DNA of 45,429 nt from Thioclava sp. GXIMD2076 (GCF_037949795.1 NZ_CP149935.1:1-45429); one strand, 5' to 3'. Shown: positions 16,215 to 25,860, counted from the first letter of the stretch. Notes: generated by a model from the sequence alone, not told the origin. Numbers and translations are program-made.

Positions 16215-17530
16215 GCGAAGACAAGGATCTTGAAAAGCGGCTTGCCGCGCTCGAAGCTGACAACGGGGGCACCGCTAAGAAACGCGAGAAGCCCTCGCCC
16301 AAGGTGGCAATCGCTGGTGCCGCAGGGATCGCGGCAATCGGTCTTATTGCTTACCTGGCTCTGCCTTCCGACGATCAAGAGCCAGCGATGCAGACGGCGC
16401 AACCAGCTGAGTTTCAGGCCGAAGGGGATGGGTTCGGTGAGATTGAGCCCTTCGCGCGTCCTGCCCCGCAGGAACCGCAGATTGTCGAAGTGGAAAACTC
16501 CGAGAATGAGGCCCTTCAGGAGCAGCTTTCCGCGCTGCAAGCCCAGCTCGAAGAAATACGGAATGCACCTGCGCCCGACAACAGCGAGGCCACAGCCGCA
16601 ATGGAAGCTCTGACCGCGCGGATGGAGGCTCTGCAAGCAGCCTCCGAGGAAGCCCAAAATCAATATCAGGCGGACATGGCGGAACGTGACCGTGAGCTAC
16701 AACGCCTTCGCTCCGAGCTGGAAATCGCACGGCTCGATCAGGAGAACCCGATGGGGCCGGGGCGCTCGGATGAAGATGCCCAACTGGCCGAGTTGGAGCG
16801 TCGTCGCGCTGAAGCGGCGGCGTTCCAAGACGCGCGCATCAACTCTCCAATGGTGGCCTTCGGGAACAGCGGATCGGGCGGCGATGTCAGCGAAATGGCG
16901 CAACGAACCCTCGGTGCGGTGACTGACTTCGTGATGAATGGCGCAACCCCTTCGCAAGTCACTCAGGCCGAAGTCATCGCGAACCCCGGCAACACTGTGG
17001 TTCAAGGCACGATGATCCAAGCCGTCACGGAAACCGCCTTGGACAGCTCTCTGCCGGGGCAAATGCGGGCTATCATTTCCGAGGATGTGCATTCCTATGA
17101 CGGGTCGCGAGTGCTGATCCCGCGCGGCTCCCGTCTTATCGGGCGGTATCGCTCGGGCCTCGATGTGGGCCAACAGCGCGTCACCGTCGCGTGGGATAGG
17201 ATCATCCTGCCGAACAACCAGACCGTAACGATTAGCTCATTTGGTGGCGATGAACTCGGGCGCTCCGGCGTGACGGGCTTTGTCGACACTCGTTTCGGTG
17301 AACGGTTCGGCTCGGCGGCTCTTATCTCGTTGCTCGGCGCGGTGCCGACTGTCGCCGCATCGCAAATTGACGATGACACCACCTCGGACGTGGCTGAAGA
17401 CGTTGGCGACGATCTCCAAGACGCTACCGATAGCGTGATGAGCGATTACCTCTCGCTCGGCCCGGTGATCTATGTCGATCAAGGTTCGCGCATCACGGTC
17501 ATGGTGGATCGGGACGTGGAGATTTTCTGA
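16211..17530 (+). CDS. virB10: VirB10 core-complex protein, 439 aa
   Basis: Spans both membranes. A cytoplasmic tail of about 35 residues and one membrane helix (VAIAGAAGIAAIGLIAYLALP) lead to a Pro/Glu/Gln-rich and coiled-coil periplasmic stretch (about 60-205). The conserved C-terminal TrbI/VirB10 domain follows, with VVQGTMIQAVTETALDSSLPGQ, YDGSRVLIPRGSRLIGRY, RVTVAWDRIILPN and the closing QGSRITVMVDRDVEIF. Length is normal. Its TGA is immediately followed by the virB11 ATG. Confidence 0.96.
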   Translation: MSEDKDLEKRLAALEADNGGTAKKREKPSPKVAIAGAAGIAAIGLIAYLALPSDDQEPAMQTAQPAEFQAEGDGFGEIEPFARPAPQEPQIVEVENSENEALQEQLSALQAQLEEIRNAPAPDNSEATAAMEALTARMEALQAASEEAQNQYQADMAERDRELQRLRSELEIARLDQENPMGPGRSDEDAQLAELERRRAEAAAFQDARINSPMVAFGNSGSGGDVSEMAQRTLGAVTDFVMNGATPSQVTQAEVIANPGNTVVQGTMIQAVTETALDSSLPGQMRAIISEDVHSYDGSRVLIPRGSRLIGRYRSGLDVGQQRVTVAWDRIILPNNQTVTISSFGGDELGRSGVTGFVDTRFGERFGSAALISLLGAVPTVAASQIDDDTTSDVAEDVGDDLQDATDSVMSDYLSLGPVIYVDQGSRITVMVDRDVEIF

Positions 17531-18529
17531 ATGACAACTTCGAGCTATCTTCAAGCATCGCTCGACAAGCTGCCGGACGCAGCACGGGACGATGTGATTG
17601 AAATTTGCATCAACCCGGATGGCCGAGTGTGGGGCGAATTTCAGGGCGATCACTTCATGCGCCCTCTCGATGTAACCCTGACCAAGACGGAAATTCGTGA
17701 CCTCGGCAACCAGATTGCCGGGGGCGCGAACTCGCGCATCGGGAAGGAAAAGCCGATTGTCTCGGTTAGCATCATCTACCGGAACCGTCCTATCCGGGCG
17801 CAGGTCATCCAGCCGCCAGCGGTGCAGGACGGCACGTCGATTTCTCTTCGCTTCTTCTCAACCCTGCCTTTGGACAGCATCGAGTTGCAATATCTCTACG
17901 GTGCGGAGCGGAGCTTGGAAGGGGTGCGGCAAGAGCGGAACAAAGAGCTGCGCAAGGTGGTCAAGAGCGGCGATATTTACGCCGCCATCAAATTCTGCGT
18001 CGAGAACAAGCTGAACATGATCGTTTCGGGCGGCACTTCGACCGGCAAGACCGTCGCGGCCCGGAAACTCCTGTCCTATGTCGGAGAGGAAGAGAGGATC
18101 GTCACCATCGAAGAGGCGGCGGAACTGCTACCGACGCAACCGAATGTGGTGACACTGATCGCCAACCGCGACGTTGAAATGCAATCGGCCGACACGCTGT
18201 TGACCTCCACGCTTCGGATGCGCCCGGATCGCATCGTTCTGGGTGAGGTGCGGGGTCGGGAAGCCATGACCTTCCTTGAAGCGATCAACACCGGCCACGG
18301 CGGCTCGATGACGACGCTTCATGCCGAGACGCCGCAATTGGCGGTGCAAAGGCTTGCTATCGCGGCGCTGAAAACGGACGTGCCGATGACCTACGCTGAC
18401 ATGATCCAGTATATTGAAAGCTCGATCGACGTCATCATTCAAGCCGGTCGCCATAACGGCGAGCGGGGCATCACGGAGTTTTACCTACCCGGCAGAGAAC
18501 AGGAGGAAGCGAGCAATGAAGCGGTTTGA
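17531..18529 (+). CDS. virB11: VirB11 hexameric ATPase, 332 aa
   Basis: Cytoplasmic traffic ATPase that switches between pilus assembly and DNA export. An N-terminal domain (about 1-150) is followed by Walker A SGGTSTGKT at about 162-170, an Asp/Glu box (RIVTIEEAAELL), Walker B (RMRPDRIVLGEVRGREAM) and a His box (TGHGGSMTTLHA). Length and motif order are typical. The ATG directly abuts the virB10 stop. Confidence 0.97.
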   Translation: MTTSSYLQASLDKLPDAARDDVIEICINPDGRVWGEFQGDHFMRPLDVTLTKTEIRDLGNQIAGGANSRIGKEKPIVSVSIIYRNRPIRAQVIQPPAVQDGTSISLRFFSTLPLDSIELQYLYGAERSLEGVRQERNKELRKVVKSGDIYAAIKFCVENKLNMIVSGGTSTGKTVAARKLLSYVGEEERIVTIEEAAELLPTQPNVVTLIANRDVEMQSADTLLTSTLRMRPDRIVLGEVRGREAMTFLEAINTGHGGSMTTLHAETPQLAVQRLAIAALKTDVPMTYADMIQYIESSIDVIIQAGRHNGERGITEFYLPGREQEEASNEAV

Positions 18530-18722
18530 AAATGAGGTGAAGACCTTCAAGAACGGGTCCACGCGCGACGAGGCAAAAATGCAGGCCACTCTTCGCGATC
18601 TGGGCCTTGCTGGCTGGGAAGTCGTCTCGGTTGTTCCGTGCGACCTAGGAGGCCGCGAACTTATGGTCTTCTTCAAGCGTGAACTCGATGAAGGTGCAGC
18701 TCCACGGGAGGACGCGGCATGA
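18516..18722 (+). CDS. Small DUF4177-like protein, 68 aa
   Basis: A short soluble protein whose core, LRDLGLAGWEVVSVVP followed by ELMVFFKRE, resembles the DUF4177 family pattern in which a Trp-Glu-Val strand is followed by an FFKR strand. An AGGAGG-type sequence lies just upstream. It overlaps virB11 by 14 nt and the next gene by 4 nt, so it belongs to the T4SS operon. Function unknown. Confidence 0.7.
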   Translation: MKRFENEVKTFKNGSTRDEAKMQATLRDLGLAGWEVVSVVPCDLGGRELMVFFKRELDEGAAPREDAA

Positions 18723-19111
18723 TGAAAGCTATCCTCTTCTCGCTGGTGGTTCTGACCCCCTCGATTGCCTCAGCCGACTTCGTGCCAACGCTGAATAACA
18801 CGCCACGCATCTGCCCCGACCGTCCCGCGAAACCGGACTGGATGACAAACTTCAATGTGAAGGACGCGCACAAGGTCAATCTGGTGGAAGAAATGTATCG
18901 GGCGCAGAGCCTCCGCGCGGTCGTGGAAAGCGGCGACTGCACTTGCGCGACCCGGTTCCCGTCCTGGGCCGCTGCTTCAGACTACTATTTCGCCAACTAT
19001 GCGGGCCTCAGCCGTCACGAAATTCTGGACCGGACCTCTGACTATCGCAGGACCGCGAACGTGCATCGTCGGGCGGCACAGCCCATCTGCGAAGCCCAAG
19101 GCAACTGGTGA
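18719..19111 (+). CDS. Exported T4SS-associated protein, 130 aa
   Basis: A signal peptide (MKAILFSLVVLTPSIASA) precedes a soluble domain with three or four Cys (RICPDRP, GDCTCATRFPSW, QPICEAQ), probably disulfide-linked. Small Cys-containing exported proteins between virB11 and virB6 recur in related clusters, as far as I recall, but no function is known to me. It overlaps the previous gene by 4 nt; virB6 starts 6 nt later. Confidence 0.78.
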   Translation: MMKAILFSLVVLTPSIASADFVPTLNNTPRICPDRPAKPDWMTNFNVKDAHKVNLVEEMYRAQSLRAVVESGDCTCATRFPSWAAASDYYFANYAGLSRHEILDRTSDYRRTANVHRRAAQPICEAQGNW

Positions 19112-19117
19112 CGACAC

Positions 19118-20125
19118 ATGAGCATCGTCACCTTCTTCGTCACGACCGCTCAGGACTATCTGGATTCGGCGGCAGAAACTCAATTCGGCGCGGTCGCGGC
19201 AACGGTAGGGACTTTGCTCACCGTGTCGGCCACGCTGGTCATCATCATGATCCTTCTGAACATGATCTTTCAGGTTCGGACTATCGACGGCAGGACTGCA
19301 TTCTGGCTCGTGGTGAAACTCACGCTGATAGCTCTCTTCGCTCAAAACTGGACGCAATTTAATCGGCTGGCTGACGGCATCCTGAGCGGGATCGACAGCA
19401 TCGCGGGGTCTCTCGTCGCATCTGTCGGAGGTGGTGAACCTGGCCCCTCCGGCACATTTGCGGAAGAGTTTGACCAGCTTATCGAAGAGCTGGGCGAATA
19501 CCTCAACGCGGCAGGCTCGAACCTCAACTGGATGGCCGGTGCATTGCTGGACACCCTCGGCGTCCTTCTTCTCTCGATCCTCGGCGGGCTGGCGGCATTT
19601 CTTATGGTTGCTTCGCGCCTGATGATCTCGCTGCTGATCGGCATGGCCCCGGTCATGATCTTCCTGACGATGTTCGAGGTGACGAAAGATTACTTCGCCC
19701 GGTGGCTCTCTGCCATGATCTCTTTCGCGATCTACCCGGTGGTCGTCGCGGGCATCTTCGCAACAATCGTCGGTGTTGCCCAAGCTCTGATTGCCCGCCT
19801 CGGTGATCCCGCCAACGCATCGAGCATCGGGGCGCTGATCCCTTTCTTCATGATGGTTCTCATGGCGAAGGGCTTCATCGTCGCCACGCCATTCGTCGTC
19901 AGGGAAATTTCCGGCAATATTGTCATGCCAGCGATGACCGCCGGTATGGGCGGAGGCTACGAGTTTGCCCGCGCCGCAATGGGTAGCGCCCAAACGAAAA
20001 ATCGCTCTTTGGTGGGCACCGCAACCGGCGCGGAGTTGGCCGGGATGCGAACTCGAACGGTCGCGGCCTCAACAGGGGCGAAAATCCAGAGGATGATTGC
20101 TCGCTCCGAACGTCTCAAGAAATGA
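19118..20125 (+). CDS. virB6: VirB6 polytopic membrane protein, 335 aa
   Basis: Inner-membrane T4SS channel component. Several hydrophobic segments are visible: about 28-50, 66-84 and a central cluster LLLSILGGLAAFLMVASRLMISLLIGMAPVMIF (about 150-183). The conserved TKDYFARWLSAMISFAIYPVV motif and two more helices follow. The C-terminal 60 residues are polar. It is the last gene of the operon, followed at once by a strong hairpin terminator. Confidence 0.93.
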   Translation: MSIVTFFVTTAQDYLDSAAETQFGAVAATVGTLLTVSATLVIIMILLNMIFQVRTIDGRTAFWLVVKLTLIALFAQNWTQFNRLADGILSGIDSIAGSLVASVGGGEPGPSGTFAEEFDQLIEELGEYLNAAGSNLNWMAGALLDTLGVLLLSILGGLAAFLMVASRLMISLLIGMAPVMIFLTMFEVTKDYFARWLSAMISFAIYPVVVAGIFATIVGVAQALIARLGDPANASSIGALIPFFMMVLMAKGFIVATPFVVREISGNIVMPAMTAGMGGGYEFARAAMGSAQTKNRSLVGTATGAELAGMRTRTVAASTGAKIQRMIARSERLKK

Positions 20126-20126
20126 A

Positions 20127-20150
20127 AAAGGCCCGCGCAAGCGGGCCTTT
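20127..20150. terminator. Bidirectional terminator between virB6 and virD4
   Basis: A perfect 10-bp stem (20127-20136 with 20141-20150) with a GCAA loop; A-run on one side and TTTCTCCTTT on the other. It separates the convergent virB6 and virD4 genes and can stop both transcripts. Confidence 0.9.
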
Positions 20151-20172
20151 CTCCTTTCGGGCAAGTCTAATA

Positions 20173-22263
20173 TCAGCCGACTGCTGCGGTTCGTTCCCCG
20201 CCCTGTCCTTCGGAAAGGATGGCCTCGAACTCGGCCAGCTCGGCGTCTGCTTTCGTTAATGCCTCAACATCGGCCTCGGTCACTTGCGACGGGTCAGACA
20301 GATTGAGGCGCTGCTGTTCGAGAAGATCGAACTCACGTTGCCGCTCGTCCATGTCCCGCGTGGCCTGCGTTACTGCCTTCGACTTCTTCCGCCGCGAAGT
20401 CTTCAGCTTTTCGCGGTGCGGTTTGTCGCTGGCCTGCTTCACCGTAAGGCTCTCGGACGCTTCCTGAGCGGTGGCCGGGGCCGACGCTTCCTCGGGCGCT
20501 GGTGTGGCTGCTTCTGCTGCCTGTGGCGCAGGAGCGGGCGGCGTGGGGTCTTGCGGTGCCGGGGCGTCGGCCTCGGGTGCTGGTGGCTCGCTCGGCTTCA
20601 GGCTCCGCTCTGGGAAGGGCAGCTCGCCCGACTGCGCCTTGTGGATCGCCTTGAAAAAGGGGTCATCGTAATACTTGATGCGCTTCGCCCGGATCGGCAT
20701 CTGAGCATCCACGACCATCACAATGTCATCGAGCGGCATCCGGCGGGCTTCGTCCTCCGGCAACAGCGAGGTTTCCTCGGTGCGTTCCGACATGCTGCGC
20801 CCCTCGAACGGGTTGCGGCCAATCGAGCGCGAGCGCGTCACAACCCGTTTCGTGGTTTTACCCACGGCCTTGCTCAACTCTTCCACGGTCTTTTCGTCCG
20901 ATGGGGTCAGATAGAGCTTCACACCTGCGTTCCCTTGCAGAGCGCGCCGGGTGTTCTCCCCGTAAATCTCGTCCAGCGCCGGAATGGTCTGGGTGACGAT
21001 AGCAAGGTGCCCCTTGTAGGAACGCAGCGTCTCGATGCTCTCAACGACAATCGGCATCTTTCCGAGGCGGTTGAACTCGTCGAGCATAATCATGACCGGC
21101 CAAGGTTCGTCTTTCCCCGGCTCCTTGTCTTGCAGCGAGGAAATCAGGTCGGAGAAGAACAGCCGGATCAGCGGCGCCATCGGCTTCACCATGTTCGGCG
21201 CAACGACCAGGTAGACTGTGAAAGGCTTCTTACGGATCGCACGGAAATCGAAATCCGATTCAATGGTCGCGGCATCAATTGCCGGGTTGCTCCATTGATC
21301 GAGGCCCGAAGTCATCAACAGCGAGATATAAGAGGTCAGCGTGTCGTTGTTGGTCGAAGCCAGCCGCTCGAAAATGAGCTTGGCGGCGCGGTTCTGCACC
21401 TCGTCGCGGCGCTTCATGAACTCTTTCTGCTTGTTCCCGCCCGACGCCGCGATGCGGTAAATCTCGCCCAAGGTTGGCCGCTTCCGCTCGAACGCCAAAA
21501 GACCGGCGGCCACGAACAGGTCGATACCGCCTTTCAAGAGGCCCTGAACTCGGTCGCTGTCTGCTTGGAGAAAGAGCGAAGCGAGTAGCTGAAGCTCCAT
21601 CTGCTTGCGATCAGGATCATCCAGCTCGAAAATCCTCAACAGCGGATTGTAGCGGTGACTCCGGCGATCATGCCAATCAGTCGGCGCGAAGCGATATACC
21701 TTGTCGCCGGTCGATGCCCGGTGGCGAGCGGTGTTCTCGAAATTCTCCCCTTTCACGTCCAGCACCACGGCAGACCCTTTGAAGGTCAAGAGGTTCGGGA
21801 TGACAAAGCCCGTTGTCTTCCCTCGGCCGGTCGGCGCGACGATCAGGGCGTGAGGGAAAACCTGCGACGTGATGAGCTTCCGCCGGGACTTTGGTTTTCC
21901 CATCTTCCCAAGGATAAACCCGGTGCCAGGTTTCCCAAAGAACCCGTTCTTGCCCATTTCCCCAGTCTTCTGCCAATGCGTTTTGCCGAAGCGGGTAAGC
22001 GCGGTCCCAGACAGGACAGCACTCAGAAGGAGGCCCGTGAGGGTAAACCCTCCGATGATGAGGTTGACCTTCTCGAAGTCGTCAGGCCGATACACCCGCA
22101 TGTCGAGGTAGTTCTGTGCGAGCCAGAAAAAGTTGATCTCGGATGACAGGCCCGAAAGACCACTGGCGCTGTAGGTCAGCCACGCCGTCGCCGCCACATA
22201 GCCGATGATGGCGAAAACCAGCGTGACCAGAAAGAGCCCGAGGGCCAGCTTTCCCTTATCCAT
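20173..22263 (-). CDS. virD4: VirD4 type IV coupling protein, 696 aa
   Basis: Coupling ATPase that brings the relaxase-DNA complex to the channel. Two N-terminal membrane helices (about 6-30 and 68-88) are followed by Walker A APTGRGKT at 143-150, the VLDVKGENFENTARHRA region and Walker B VMIMLDEFNRLGKM near 385. Then come LAIVTQTIPALDEIYG and a C-terminal extension (about 570-696) rich in Pro/Ala and then charged, longer than in minimal VirD4 proteins and perhaps substrate-specific. It overlaps the relaxase stop by 8 nt. Confidence 0.96.
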   Translation of the reverse strand: MDKGKLALGLFLVTLVFAIIGYVAATAWLTYSASGLSGLSSEINFFWLAQNYLDMRVYRPDDFEKVNLIIGGFTLTGLLLSAVLSGTALTRFGKTHWQKTGEMGKNGFFGKPGTGFILGKMGKPKSRRKLITSQVFPHALIVAPTGRGKTTGFVIPNLLTFKGSAVVLDVKGENFENTARHRASTGDKVYRFAPTDWHDRRSHRYNPLLRIFELDDPDRKQMELQLLASLFLQADSDRVQGLLKGGIDLFVAAGLLAFERKRPTLGEIYRIAASGGNKQKEFMKRRDEVQNRAAKLIFERLASTNNDTLTSYISLLMTSGLDQWSNPAIDAATIESDFDFRAIRKKPFTVYLVVAPNMVKPMAPLIRLFFSDLISSLQDKEPGKDEPWPVMIMLDEFNRLGKMPIVVESIETLRSYKGHLAIVTQTIPALDEIYGENTRRALQGNAGVKLYLTPSDEKTVEELSKAVGKTTKRVVTRSRSIGRNPFEGRSMSERTEETSLLPEDEARRMPLDDIVMVVDAQMPIRAKRIKYYDDPFFKAIHKAQSGELPFPERSLKPSEPPAPEADAPAPQDPTPPAPAPQAAEAATPAPEEASAPATAQEASESLTVKQASDKPHREKLKTSRRKKSKAVTQATRDMDERQREFDLLEQQRLNLSDPSQVTEADVEALTKADAELAEFEAILSEGQGGERTAAVG

Positions 22264-25081
22264 GTGTCTGCCCCTTCTCGCTGTGGTTCTGGACGTGCTT
22301 CAGGCGGTGCGCGTCATATTCCTCGTCTGCGATCTCGGAAATGACCTCCCGAGTGGCCTCGCTGTTTGCGGTGGCCTCATCGGACTGAAGGTAGGCTTTG
22401 GCGGCGTAGAGCCGTTCCAGCCGGTCATCAATGACCTTCTCCAAAGCATCTGCATCGCCTTCCTTCAGCGCGGCGATCTGGTCGTCATCCAGCTCCCGCT
22501 CGATCTCTTCACGATAAGCGCGCCCGCTTGCCTCGTCCTCGAAGGTCGGGTTGATCTTGTCGTCCCGCTCATGCGCGATGACGCGCTCGATCTCTGGGCT
22601 GTGCGTGGTGCTGGTCAGCTCGCGTTGATCCGCGAACTCACGAATTCGCTCACTGTCGCGAATGTCGATGGCCGTGGCGTAGGTCTCGCCCAGACCACGC
22701 GCGAGGTGGTCGGGCATATCGGGATACCGGGCTTTGAAGTCATCCGCGATAGCAACTTTCACGTCTGCTACATCGTCGGCTCCTGTGGCGATTACCTCCG
22801 CCTCAATACGGTCGTAGAGGTCGCGATCAACAATCGCCTGCTGATAGGGCAAGTCCCTGTAGATCAGGTCGGGCGAAGTCAGGATTTCAGGCTTATCGCG
22901 CAGATAATCGGCCTGCTCGGCTGCGATCCGTTCCCGCGCCATGTCTTCGATCTGACCAAGCTCAGACATGGCTTGAACTCGATCATAGCGCGTATCGAAG
23001 TCCTCCGATTGGTCGGCGGACATAAGCTCGTCACGGATACGGCTGCTCATGCGATCAAGGCTGGCCTGTTCGATATGGGCCTGATGCGAAACCCCGCCCT
23101 CTCTATCGCCTTCAACTGCGTAAGGCCGAATTGCGTCGTTGAACTCGCGCAGACGCTCCTGCTCGAACCGTTCGACCTGGGCACTGTAGCCGTCGAAGTC
23201 CTCGTGTTCGTGCGCTTGGAACTCGCGCGTGTCTTCTCTGGTCAACCCGTCGCGCATCTGCCCGCCGTAACGATTGGCCGTATCGCGCAACATCGCGTCG
23301 GCCCGCTGCTGATCTTCAACCGACAGAGACCCGTCGCTGCGCTCCTTCGCCAATGCGGTGAAGGCGGTTGCCAACTCGGCATTGGCGCTGACCGTGTTCT
23401 CGCCTTGTGCAATACGATCTCGGCCAATGACCAGCGGCTCAAACTTGGCGTAGTCATAGCCCGATCCGTCGAACTCGGCCCGAACCCCCTGCTCCACTTC
23501 GGCAACAGCATCAGCCTCCCGCGCCGCGATACCTTCTGTCTCGGCGCGAAGAACACCGGCTTCGGCGTTCAATTGTTCTGCGGCAAACTCGCGGTAATCC
23601 GTAGCTTCCGACTGTTCGCGCATCGCATCGGCATAGGCGGTTTCGTCGGTGTCGATAAGGTCATTACCACGCAACACCTCCCCACGCTCCAACGCCTGAC
23701 TAAGCTGGACATGGATTTGGTCGAGCCGGTCGGATGCTTGCTCAAGGTCTTCGCGGCGTTCGAGATTGAGCCCGTTGGTCTGTGCAATCTTCTGCAAATC
23801 ATCGGACAGCCATTGGCGTTCGAGCGCGGCATTGCTCGCGGTCGTCTCGATCCGGGAAACCACGGTTTCGGACGAAATGCCCGTGCCCCTCAAGGCGGTC
23901 TCGATCTGCGCGCGCATCTGAGGCTCGCGCAGCCGATCCAGCGCGTCCCTGTTCACGTTGTCCTCGGTGTAGATGCCCCCCTCGGTGGGCGGTTCGCTGA
24001 GAGTGTGTGAACGGGTGCCAAGCGGCTGCATATGCTCAACGCCACGGTAGATTTGGTTGAGGCGAGCCTGTGCCTGGGGGCGCTGTGCTTCGGGGGTGCT
24101 GGCGACCATCGCCTCGACGCGCTCCATGCGCTCGGCAAAACTGCTCTTCAGGTCGTCAAAGGACTGTTGGTCGGCCATGTAAACTTCTCCTGTCTGTTCA
24201 AGTTGCCCACCCCGCGCCAGAATTTCGCCAGCACGGAACAAGGCGTTTGAAATATCCTCCCGGTTCTCGGCCGACGCCTCGGCGGCCAGCGAACGGTAAA
24301 CCTTCGTGTTGCTTGCGATCTCGGCCAGCGCCCGGTCCAGGTCGCGCCCGATCCGAACGCGCCCAACCGGCTCCCTGCCCTGCTCCTTTGCGGCGTAGAT
24401 TTCGCTGGTCCTCGGCGTATACGTCACGACGCCCCGATCAAGACGGCGGGTAGCCTCCAAGCTCACGCCATACTTTTCAGCTTCTTCGACCATCGCCGTG
24501 CGGAAATCGTCATAATTGAAGTGATGATCCCGACCGAGATAGAAGAACTCACCTTCTTGAGAACGGCGGTTCAGAACCACATGGGCGTGAGGATGCGCCC
24601 GGTCCTCGTGAACTGCGATCAGATAGTCGAAATTCCGGTCTTCGGTTGCGAAAAATCGCTGGGCTACGTCAGTGGCAATATCCCGAACATCGGTGCCCCG
24701 AGTGCCAACAGGAAAGGACATGAGAAGATGGGTCGTGTTGCCCATCTTCGGATTGAAGCCCCTTTCCCACGACTCAGAATAACGCTCGACCACGCTCTTG
24801 ATCTCGTCAGCCGAAAGCCGGTCCTTACCATCAAGAATGCCACGGCTATCAACGATGTGGGAGCTTTTCGTCGTCAGGTATTCGAGCTGGTTTATGAGCT
24901 GACCCTTGGTATGGGTGCCGCCCGACCGGATCGCCTTGAAAACCGCCGACCGACCACCACGCGCGGCCCGAACCATCTGGGTCCGCTTCGCTCCGAGACC
25001 CTGCATTGAGCCTCTGACCTTGCTCCAACCATCCTCAAAAAGCTCGCCCGTGACCTGGGCGACAGCGTTACTTCTCACCAT
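22256..25081 (-). CDS. MobP-type relaxase, 941 aa
   Basis: DNA-nicking protein that starts conjugal transfer at oriT. Motif I is probably YLTTKSS with catalytic Tyr68; motif II is HLLMSFP at 118-124; motif III HEDRAHPHAHVVLN spans 158-171 with the metal-binding histidines of the VirD2/MobP fold. After about residue 300 the protein is a very long charged helical region rich in Glu/Arg/Asp with no helicase or primase motif I can see. That tail probably serves protein contacts or secretion. It is followed by virD4 (8-nt overlap) and preceded by mobC (14-nt overlap). Confidence 0.93.
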   Translation of the reverse strand: MVRSNAVAQVTGELFEDGWSKVRGSMQGLGAKRTQMVRAARGGRSAVFKAIRSGGTHTKGQLINQLEYLTTKSSHIVDSRGILDGKDRLSADEIKSVVERYSESWERGFNPKMGNTTHLLMSFPVGTRGTDVRDIATDVAQRFFATEDRNFDYLIAVHEDRAHPHAHVVLNRRSQEGEFFYLGRDHHFNYDDFRTAMVEEAEKYGVSLEATRRLDRGVVTYTPRTSEIYAAKEQGREPVGRVRIGRDLDRALAEIASNTKVYRSLAAEASAENREDISNALFRAGEILARGGQLEQTGEVYMADQQSFDDLKSSFAERMERVEAMVASTPEAQRPQAQARLNQIYRGVEHMQPLGTRSHTLSEPPTEGGIYTEDNVNRDALDRLREPQMRAQIETALRGTGISSETVVSRIETTASNAALERQWLSDDLQKIAQTNGLNLERREDLEQASDRLDQIHVQLSQALERGEVLRGNDLIDTDETAYADAMREQSEATDYREFAAEQLNAEAGVLRAETEGIAAREADAVAEVEQGVRAEFDGSGYDYAKFEPLVIGRDRIAQGENTVSANAELATAFTALAKERSDGSLSVEDQQRADAMLRDTANRYGGQMRDGLTREDTREFQAHEHEDFDGYSAQVERFEQERLREFNDAIRPYAVEGDREGGVSHQAHIEQASLDRMSSRIRDELMSADQSEDFDTRYDRVQAMSELGQIEDMARERIAAEQADYLRDKPEILTSPDLIYRDLPYQQAIVDRDLYDRIEAEVIATGADDVADVKVAIADDFKARYPDMPDHLARGLGETYATAIDIRDSERIREFADQRELTSTTHSPEIERVIAHERDDKINPTFEDEASGRAYREEIERELDDDQIAALKEGDADALEKVIDDRLERLYAAKAYLQSDEATANSEATREVISEIADEEYDAHRLKHVQNHSEKGQTHG

Positions 25082-25640
25082 CAGCCAACTCCTTCAGGGC
25101 AGCATTCACTGTCAAAGTCAAATGGCTGCGGCGGCGTTCAGTCAGCGAACGAACCTGGTCTGCGAAGTCCAAGACGAACCCAGCGAGGCTCCGCATCTGC
25201 GCCAAACTGCCCTCTCCGAAGCTGGGGCGCATGCCCTTTCTGTTAGCTTCGTTCATCCGTTTGGCGATTTGAGTGACGTTATTGCCCACACGATTGAGCG
25301 CCGCGCGGAAAGCGTTCAGCTCTGAAGCCATGTGCTCATCGGCTACAAAAATGCCGTTCGCGCTCTGGATCAACTGCCGCAAACCATCTGAGCGACGATT
25401 GATCCCCTGCCGGGAAAGCACCGCATCAAAGGTCGCAAGCTCTTCCTCGGTGAGAGTAACGCTGATTTGCCGGGTGCGAACGCCGCTGTCATGCCGCCGC
25501 GTTTTTTCACGCTTGATCGTGTGATGGATCGTCCGAACCGTCACGCCGAACCGCGCCGCAAGCTCATGCGGCATCACGCCTTTTTCGCGCTCACGGACGA
25601 TTTTCAATCGCTCAAGGTCTGTCAAACGGCGGTGCGGCAT
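25068..25640 (-). CDS. mobC: MobC-like relaxosome accessory protein, 190 aa
   Basis: An N-terminal helix-turn-helix segment (LTDLERLKIVREREKGVMPHELAARFGVTVRTIHHTI) is fused to a ribbon-helix-helix/MobC region with RQISVTLTEEELATFDAVL and the MobC hallmark ALNRVGNNVTQIAKRMNEA at about 114-132. Such proteins bind next to the nick site and help the relaxase. The extra HTH suggests that it also represses its own promoter, which lies in the hairpin-rich region to its right. First gene of the mob operon. Confidence 0.9.
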   Translation of the reverse strand: MPHRRLTDLERLKIVREREKGVMPHELAARFGVTVRTIHHTIKREKTRRHDSGVRTRQISVTLTEEELATFDAVLSRQGINRRSDGLRQLIQSANGIFVADEHMASELNAFRAALNRVGNNVTQIAKRMNEANRKGMRPSFGEGSLAQMRSLAGFVLDFADQVRSLTERRRSHLTLTVNAALKELADGEK

Positions 25641-25860
25641 GGTGTGAAAATACAGTCCCTATTTCCTGCCACCTTCATACAGACGAATAGGCTTCGACGC
25701 AATCAAGGATTGTGTCGAGTGTCGAAGCCGTTAAGTTCGGCTGTATTCCGCTTCAGGCACGGCTTGCCCGTGCCGTGATCGAACCCACGGTTCGATCCGG
25801 GCCGCTCCGGCCCGTCCCCCCAAAAATCGCCCGTGAGACGCCTCAAGCGTCTCTCCGCAG
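25641..25860. other. Candidate oriT: cluster of perfect hairpins upstream of mobC
   Basis: Five inverted repeats in 165 bp. 25690-25698 with 25721-25729 (GGCTTCGAC arms) encloses an imperfect dyad around AAG at 25705. 25756-25762 with 25768-25774 (GGCACGG). 25777-25785 with 25789-25797 (GATCGAACC, 3-nt loop). 25798-25803 with 25809-25814. 25835-25841 with 25847-25853 (GAGACGC). The position upstream of mobC-relaxase is where MobP plasmids carry oriT. The nick site cannot be read directly; the outermost dyad near mobC is the likeliest relaxase region. From 25861 to 26044 I see nothing further. Confidence 0.6.

Noticed and set aside
20284..24010. Long plus-strand open frames (about 434 and 601 codons) opposite virD4 and the relaxase
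   Set aside because: Shadows of two clearly conserved minus-strand genes; no domain, no ribosome-binding site of note.
25777..25800. tRNA fragment or attachment site (GGTTCGATCC resembles a T-loop)
   Set aside because: The flanking bases cannot form the T-stem or an acceptor arm; the string is one arm of a perfect inverted repeat, and no tyrosine integrase is encoded in the window.
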